From the NCBI GenBank assembly GCA_023053545.1, contig JAKZAN010000005.1, positions 9,238,001-9,302,000 on the forward strand: DNA of 64,000 nucleotides. Direction: 5' to 3'. The stretch's first letter is position 1. Every line of letters starts with the position of its first letter. The notes under the pieces were generated by a model. That model searched no databases. It saw nothing but the letters and a program-made list of their open reading frames with translations, and was not told where the DNA came from. The DNA comes from Lepidurus packardi (taxonomy: Eukaryota > Arthropoda > Branchiopoda > Notostraca > Triopsidae). The position numbers were made by a program, and so were the translations under genes. Shown here piece after piece: positions 57,210 to 64,000 of the stretch.

Positions 57210-60040
57210 ATGCATCATTCTTCGCACGAAATCAAAGACAAGCTTTTAAAGGCACTGGACAAGGACAACAATGTAAGCTTTCAATAATTATCAGGTGTCA
57301 GGTGGGCTCGCATTAGCCAAAATTATTCCACTTTTGTAACTCCCCAAACGTTCACTCAACACGTTCCCCTTCCGTTCCTTGGCGTTGTCGTGGGCTCCCC
57401 ATCCCCCACACAACTGGCAAAGACCCCTTGGCTTGACGGTGGCCACCATTTCCCTGCCTGCAAAACGTTCGCTCACCCCACAAGTTTGTCGCGAAAAAGG
57501 CGTTATTCAAGGCTTAATCGGGCGATTTGCACGGCGAAAATGGCACCATTGAGAAGCTAATTTTCAGCACTGTGTAATGGTATAATGCACTAACCACTTT
57601 AACGCAGGTAAGTTAGGTGTCCAAGACGGCCAAATAGTGTTTTTGGATGGCTTCGAGAGATCGACGTTCCAAGGCCGAGTCCCGGTGCCCAGCCCTGCGA
57701 CTGCCTGCAACTGGAAACACTGGGCATGCGTTTCCCAGCGAACAACAAGCCAGGACGGAGCGACGAGCCAGGCGCGGGATAAACTCGCCTCCACGCAAAA
57801 CTTTTATCGACCGTTCTACCTCCCTAGGCAATTTTTGCCCAACTTTAATCACAAACTTTTATCTCGTTTACCTCTCCCACTCGCCCTTATGCTTCACAGA
57901 AAGAAAATCTCCCAATTTTCCTGCAAAATGTTTTAGTGCTTAAAATTTAAGATTATTCACTCTTAAAATGGAACCGATATAATGTCTTGTAGTTAGATTA
58001 GAATATCAAGTTATTTTGAACCTCAATTTGTCTTTGTGGTTATGTTTAAGAAAGGCATGCCATTCCTTTAATAATCTTTTACTCCTCCAGTATTTAACAT
58101 GTTAAATTTTGGTCATTAGGTGTAAACAAGTTTGTAAGTCCAGTCAGCTAAGGAAAGTCCAGTCAACTAGCCACAGCTATTAAGTAATACAGTAAGGTTG
58201 TTGTGCAACTAAGTTAAAGCTCCTAGAGAGCCATTGTAGGATGTTATTGTAAAGTTGGTTTCCTACATATTTAGTACTTGTTTTGAAACCATTACGTTTA
58301 AAGTCTTTGTCCATAATTCACTGCCGACCTGAAGACTTCGTTTTTCATAAGGCGGATACCCAAAAGTCTCCTTCGTTTTCAATCTACATTTATTGATTTT
58401 TTTTTTCAGTTTCAATGTTTTAACGATTACTTTGCAATCAGGTGGTGGATATGGCACTGGCAATGGAAGTCATCAGCCTTTTGGAGCGAACACCGATTAC
58501 CAAAGAAGCCCTGGAAGTAAATAAACTTGAAAATCAGCGTAAAGTAAGGATTTTAATCAATCATTTTCTTAACAAGGCCACCAGATTGGGCAAATACATA
58601 AACGAGATGAGGAAGAAAACACACAACGAAGTTCTCGCACGCCGTGCCAAAGATCTCGTCCGCAGATGGCGGGATATGGTGGTGACTACCAAACCCACCG
58701 AAAATGGCACCGGCGGCACTGGTCCCGGACCAGGAGCAGGAGGAGGCGCTGTTGGTGCTGCGTATAACAACAATAATAAACCCTCGGTGACACCTCCAGT
58801 GGCCATGTTACGTTCCGTGGCCTCATCGCCTGCCTTAACTTCCTTACAACGCGCTGGGAGCGGTCTCATGAGTAGTCCCGCCTTGACGCGGCCAAGCAGT
58901 CGCAACACCAAGCCCTTGGTTAGCCCGGCCTTACGCCAGGTGGCCAGTAGTCCCGCCTTCAAACCCATTCTCAGTCCTGAGTTTGCCTCCAGCGCGAGTA
59001 CCAGTCCGAGTCTGAGTTTCTCCGCCCACAGCTCGCGCCCGACCACTCCGTCTACGGCGGCCATGATTCGTTCCCGGGTCATAAGTCCCGGTCCGGGTCG
59101 ACCGGCGACAGTGTTGTCACAATTGAGTCCCGCATCGCCTGTCAGCGTATCCAACTTGAGTTCCTATGCTCCCAAAATGGAAGGCGTGGCCAAAACCCAT
59201 GCAGCCAATAAACGACTCAGAAAAGAAGACGGGGAGGATGAACTAATCTTGCCGGAGAACAAACGATCCCGCACAGCTAACGGCATAAACTGGCTGGACG
59301 ACGAAAGTCGCGAGAGTATGTCGAGTCTCATCAGCGTTGACGACAAAACGCCCCTAGTGGTCGAAGAGAGTAGCAGTAGTGTCTTGGAAGTTCAGGAGAC
59401 AAAACAGCGCCGCGGGCGGAAGCCCAATGAAGCGACGCGCAAAGAAGGCGTGAGCGACGTTTTACGGCAGAAATTCGCCTCAATCGCCCGCACACCAAAA
59501 GTCAAGACGACGCAGCAGTTGTTAGAGGACTTGGCGAAACGCTCCGGATCGCCGTCCTTGGCTTCCAAAGCGGAAACTTTGACGGTCCAACAGGAAACAG
59601 AAATGCAAGAAGTGAATCGAGTGAAACAGTTCGCAGCATCGAGTAGTCGTTGGGATGTAAAGGGCGATTCGCTTAGCAAGCTTTGGAAATCTCAGACGGG
59701 ACCTGTAGATGGCGCGTCGGACGTTAGCGCGGCAAATGAGCGACTTCCGGTCGCGCCGATTCCGGTCAAAATCGAGTCCGTCGAGGATATTCTGGCCAAA
59801 TTACCTCCTATTGACCCGACTGTGCTTGAAGAGATCGAAGAGTTCGGTGAAGAAGGGACAGCGAGGGTTGAACCGTTGGTAATTGAGGAAACAATCGAAC
59901 TTTTACATACGGAACCGAGTGACCATGTCAATGGGACAAGGGACTACCAGAACCAATTCCGAGAATGGCACGAAACATTATCCGTGCCTTCTTACCAAGG
60001 CAATTTATTGCACCTGTTGCCTTACTGCGTCATAGATTAA
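57210..60040 (+). CDS. MED26: Mediator complex subunit 26
   Basis: Mediator subunit (CRSP70) that links Mediator to elongation factors through an N-terminal TFIIS N-domain. Exons: 57210-57272, 58442-58516, 58577-60040; 533 aa. The N-domain reads HEIKDKLLKALDKDNN, then VVDMALAMEVISLLERTPIT, then ATRLGKYINEMRKKTHNEVL and LVRRWRDMV. I exclude 58517-58576 as a 60-bp intron (GTAAAT...ACAAG): its 20 codons interrupt the conserved stretch KEALE-ATRLGK. The middle is Ser/Pro-rich with repeated SSPAL/SPAL motifs and basic KRSR patches. The C-terminus has a motif around LAKLPPIDPTVLEE and ends LLHLLPYCVID, like the MED26 C-terminal domain. The start at 57210 gives a short leader before the domain, as in other animals. 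Confidence 0.92.
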
Positions 60041-61434
60041 AAAGGAGAAAGTGTGAAGGGCTTGTTACACACAGAAAAACGAGGAAAAAAGAAAAAACAT
60101 TTCATGTAAACAACTTACAGTGCTCCGCCTATACCTTCCGTGGTTACCGCCTTCCCGCATCTTGTTCTACTACTAGTCGGCAGCAGGTCGGATGACGTCA
60201 TAACGTCATTGCCACGTGACAACAAACACTTTGAACCCTTGGTTTTGATGCAAAAGAAGCTCATTGTGAGCAAAAACGTGGTGGTCTTCGTAGCTTAAAC
60301 GAAGAAAACGTAAAAAAAAACGTAGCAATGTTGTGAAGCGAGGAAAAACAGTTTTGGTTTGCAATTTGAATGCCATTTCGTGGAGAATGCTAGTTTTTTT
60401 GCTGCGTTTGAGAGATTTTTCAAGTTTATGAGGGGTTTGATTGGCGGCCTTGCTCTGTATATGTCATCTGTGATTGAACACCTTTCAAACAGACGGAGTT
60501 GCCCAAGGCCGGACCTTGCCTTTTTTTAAAAGAAAAAGAAAACAAAAATGCAGTTCAGGAATTCCAGATTTTTTTCTTTGAGTTCCATATCCATTATTTA
60601 AAGTTTCTGAGACACTTTCATTTTCCTTGCACAATATGCCAAATAATCTTGCAGGGTTCTTTTATGTTTAGCTTCAGCAAAAAAAAATTCATGTTCTTGG
60701 AGAATCTAGTCTTGCCACAGAATAAGTTCCATAAACAGTCCCTTGAACTGCTTTTTTCTTCCGACTACAATCTACCAGAAAACAGAAGCTGAATTGTATA
60801 GCCTGGTCAGGTTAGTAAGGCAAATCCTCTGGCTGCTGGGTGGCAGTGCCTCATTTAAAAATCAATTATAAAAAAGACTAAAAAAATTTTAAAATGACTA
60901 AAACTGTATGGAGAAACAGCACCCAATCATTCCCCTGTGAGCAAAGATGTTTTTAAGCAGGTTTAAGTTTAAGGCTGCGCAAAACACATTAGTGACGTAA
61001 ACAGTTCTATTGACGAAAACAGGGAATGTCATTCGGTTGGTGTGTTTGTACGTGTGGAATTTATATGTATAAGTTTTCGATGCTTTCTTGAAATGAGAAT
61101 AATGCAGAACGGTTTAGTGTGTCGTGTTTATATCTTATAAAAACAAACCACACAAGTGTCTCTCTCATCCCCAAAGCATTCATAAAAGAAACAAAAGCGC
61201 CGAGTTTCTATATTGAGAAAACGATACCGTATGCGTTTGTGGATGTTTGTTGGCTTAGCCAGAAAGAAAGTATTCCTTAGCGAACTCTTTCGAATAAAAG
61301 GGTGTTTATCCTTCTGAACACTAGATTTCGCTACTACGTCTTTTTAGAATATTTATCAGACAACTGACGTATATTTATAAAACAACTGAAGTATATTTTT
61401 TGTATTTTTCTCGTATTGTACTGATTTACACAGT
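60041..61434. other. Convergent spacer between MED26 and GNL2
   Basis: Both genes end into this 1.4-kb region, so it holds their 3' untranslated regions. At 60193-60219 a tight cluster occurs: TGACGTCA, AACGTCA and CACGTG. No coding exon was recognised. Confidence 0.45.
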
Positions 61435-63617
61435 TCACTTCTTACAATGTCCTCGAAATGCTTTGGCCATTTCCACAAACGAATTGCTTATTTTACGATT
61501 CTTGACATTAACCGCTTCGTAAAAATGCGCGCCAACCTTCTTCCGTTTCTGCTGACGATCCAAACTTCTTTTCTCCTTGGAAGTCAATTTTTGTCGGGGA
61601 TTCTTCATCTTCTTTTCTTCTGCATCAGAATCCACTTCTTGGACCTTCTTCTTCTTTTTCTTGTCTTTAATTGAAGATACCACAAATTTTCCAGCAGCAT
61701 TTTTCTTCGTAATCGTCCGCGCTTTCACAGCCACCGTTTTCGGCTTTGCGGGAGCTCCAATCGCATCCCTTTCTTCCCCTTCTTCTTCGTCTTCCCCTTC
61801 ACTTTCTTCTTCCTCCTCGGAATCTTCACCATGTTCTTCAACTTTCTGGCGTTTTACAGGCGTTGCCTCAGCTTCAGCCTCTTCTTCGTCTTCAACTTCT
61901 TCTGTTGCGGCTTCTTCTTCAACCTCCAAGGGTTTAATGTCATCGTCAGTGTAAGGCAAATCCACTCTAATTTTGCTAAAGTCCTGTGCCACCCTCAACT
62001 TTTCGTTTAGCTCGTCTTTCGCTTTGTCGATTTTGGATCTTTCTGGCTCTTCAGCTGCTTTTTCCACTGTAGGGTGGTAGTCAGGCGGAGGTACAAAAAA
62101 GGGGAGTTTGCCTCTCTGCCAATCATTTAGAACCATTTTCGCAACCGCGACGACATCAGGTTCGCCATGTTTGAGCAACTTGCCTGTTTTGCGCGACAGC
62201 TGTTCAAGAAAATCTTGAGCATCAACCCAGTCGTCAATTTTATAGGTTTTCTTCACATAATCTTTCTTAATCCTATCGAGAATCGGTTTGATGAAGTCAT
62301 CGGGCATCTGGATATTCTCCACCCTAACCACGCCTTTCAGGACTTTCTCTTCATCCGTCTCACCCGTTGGGTAAACCACCCCGGGGCAGTCAATCAAGAA
62401 AATTCGCCTCATGAGTGTAATATACTGCCAGACCTTAGTTTCTCCTGCAATAGGTGCTACTTTGCAAACTTTCTTCGAACGGAGGGTGTTAATCACCGAG
62501 GATTTACCCACGTTAGGGTACCCAATGAAACCAACGCTAATTTGCTTTTTATCTGCATGGAGTTTGCCGAATTGCCGTAATAAGTTAATTAACGAGCCTT
62601 TGCCGAAAGGGTGAGTGAGGGAGGAGCGGAAAGCCATGGTGGGGTATTCGCGACTAAGGGTTTTCACCCAGCGCTGAGTCACCCAGGTAGGGACAAGGTC
62701 AACTTTGTTGAGAATGAAGAAGAGATGTTTGTGCTGTTTTTCTTTTTTCAGAAACTGCTCTACTTGCTTGCAGCGAGTGCCCATTGGGTCTCGAGCGTCA
62801 AGTACTTGGATGATGACGTCAGACGAATCGATTACTTTGTAAAGCTCGCCCCAAATCCGCTTGCTGAGCCCAGCTTTGAACACCATTTCGCGTGTTAGAT
62901 CGTAAGAATCAGGCGCGTCGCGGACTAAACTAGAATCTTTTTCTAAGACGTAGTTGTCGCCGGATTGCTGGGCTTGGTCGAAGTAGCATTCCAAGTCCGT
63001 GTGGGCTAAACTGGGCCGTTTGCGGCTCTTCTTCGGGCCAAAGACGCTTTCAAAGGATTCCGTTTCTAGCACGTGGACCCGTGCGAATTTGGCGGTTTCG
63101 TTCAGCAGCGTCACTGGTAGTTTTGTTTGTTTCATAACCACCTACGTAAACAAACAAAAACATATTTCGTTGAGCCTAACTTTTCTACTGATTCGACAGT
63201 ACTAGGTTAGGCATAGTACTAGGTTAGTATCCTAGCATAGTACTAGGTTAGGCATAGTTTCAGGCGTAGTACCTGGTAAGGATCCTTAATAGCTTTGCCA
63301 AGTTCTTCCTGGAATTTCTGTAGGGAATTCTGGGAGACGACTTTGATATTGCCGAACCATTTTTGGCTGGGTTCTACCCTAGCCACAGTGCCTGGGTCCA
63401 CCTTCGATTGGAAGGGAGCTGCGCGGACTATTTTGCCCGAACGATCGCGCTTGGCTTTGAAGTTTTTGTACATCTTTAGCCGTTTAATGGTAGCTTTATC
63501 CCTAGGTTTAGCTACTCCTTTTAACCCAGTTGTGGAACGTTCGGCATTCATGCTGTGGCCGGATTTGTTAAACGTCTCCCGTTTGGTCAGCTTCTTCTTT
63601 TCCCTGGATTTCGCCAT
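61435..63617 (-). CDS. GNL2: Nucleolar GTP-binding protein 2 (GNL2 / NOG2 / NGP-1)
   Basis: Circularly permuted YlqF-type GTPase that acts in nucleolar 60S ribosome assembly. Exons (minus order): 63617-63273 and 63141-61435; 683 aa. The N-terminal NGP1NT domain includes RATIKRL-like [29 protein letters not shown] and [18 protein letters not shown]; exon 2 continues [13 protein letters not shown]. The GTPase shows the permuted order: G4 NKVDLVPTW first, then G1 GYPNVGKSS, then G2/G3 [12 protein letters not shown] and DCPGVVYP. The C-terminal part is acidic (long Glu/Asp runs), then basic ([24 protein letters not shown]), ending NVKNRK and CKK, as expected for a nucleolar protein. The start MAKSREKKK fits the family N-terminus. 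Confidence 0.96.
63199..63270 (-). repeat. Short tandem repeat filling part of the GNL2 intron
   Basis: The core GTACTAGGTTAG occurs three times (63199, 63216, 63239) with spacers GCATA or TATCCTAGCATA, and a degenerate fourth GTACC at the donor site. The repeat makes up about half of the 131-bp intron (63142-63272). In the sense of the gene it yields TACTAAC-like strings that resemble branch points. Confidence 0.65.
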
Positions 63618-64000
63618 TGTGTCTCTAGGAACACAGACTTTAGTTAGTTGGTTTAATTTGTAATTAAATTATATTTTAGCTAATTGTTGCTCTAAAATAC
63701 TTGGGTGTGTGAGAATCCTTGGTCGAGAAAATCAAGCAAAATACTACGCAATCCCTACAACGAAAGCACGTGCAAAAGAGACTCCAAATGCCATCTAGCA
63801 ACAAGTAAGAACAACTTTGAAAAGCGGTTCCTGGTTCGTGTTAAGTTCCGGTTCCTTGTTTAGACCCACCAAAAAGTTTTCGAATTACTTCTACAGAGTT
63901 GTGGTAGTGATTTTTCGTACGAAGCTTGTAAACCGTCGTAGTTGAAAAAAATATCTGGAAGTAAAACGATTCTAATTATGTAAGAATTATTTTGTAAGGT
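63618..64000. other. Upstream region of GNL2
   Basis: It holds the GNL2 leader and probably its promoter. No TATA box at the expected distance and no coding exon were recognised up to the window edge. Confidence 0.4.

Noticed and set aside
58442..58516. MED26 starting with the GTG at 58442
   Set aside because: The conserved helix continues upstream in the 57210-57272 exon (IKDKLLKALDKDNN), and a good acceptor precedes 58442.

Overview
The window is nuclear DNA of an animal, most likely an arthropod. The coding genes are split by many short GT-AG introns of roughly 50-500 bp, separated by AT-rich spacers. The gene set fits: a type II activin receptor (Drosophila punt type), arthropod chorion-peroxidase/peroxinectin-like haem peroxidases, a MAST kinase and a tRNA-Tyr with a short intron. 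A crustacean or a basal hexapod is my guess; the sequence does not fix the species. There are no operons, CRISPR arrays or bacterial signals.

Layout. 1-3207 (-): 3' part of a large Pro/Glu/Ser-rich gene of unknown function that runs off the left edge. 3.2-10.3 kb: AT-rich, no supported gene. 10.9-13.9 kb (+): type II activin/BMP receptor, 11 coding exons, with a tRNA-Tyr gene inside intron 9. 16.2-18.2 kb (-): a 5'-truncated, decayed LINE with poly(A) tail and 11-bp target-site duplication. 18.9-26.8 kb: two haem peroxidase genes head to head, with back-to-back TATA boxes between them. 27.1-29.5 kb (+): ORC2. 32.4-55.2 kb (+): a MAST kinase gene of 21 coding exons, with three MITE-like elements in its introns. 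55.6-56.8 kb (-): RWDD3/RSUME. 57.2-60.0 kb (+): Mediator subunit MED26. 61.4-63.6 kb (-): nucleolar GTPase GNL2/NOG2.

I built the exon models by hand from homology to remembered families plus splice-site and reading-phase consistency. Phases close for the activin receptor (536 aa), peroxidase A (823 aa), ORC2 (595 aa), MAST (1800 aa), RWDD3 (262 aa), MED26 (533 aa) and GNL2 (683 aa). Peroxidase B is one nucleotide out of phase at its last intron.

The genes form no pathway together. They are mostly conserved single genes (signalling receptor, replication initiation, kinase, SUMO enhancer, transcription, ribosome assembly) next to a lineage-type peroxidase pair. The most unusual structures are the bidirectional peroxidase promoter, the nested tRNA, the inverted pair of TTAA-flanked MITEs in one pre-mRNA, a stop-free 60-bp intron in MED26, and an excess of the palindrome TGACGTCA, concentrated in the MAST locus.
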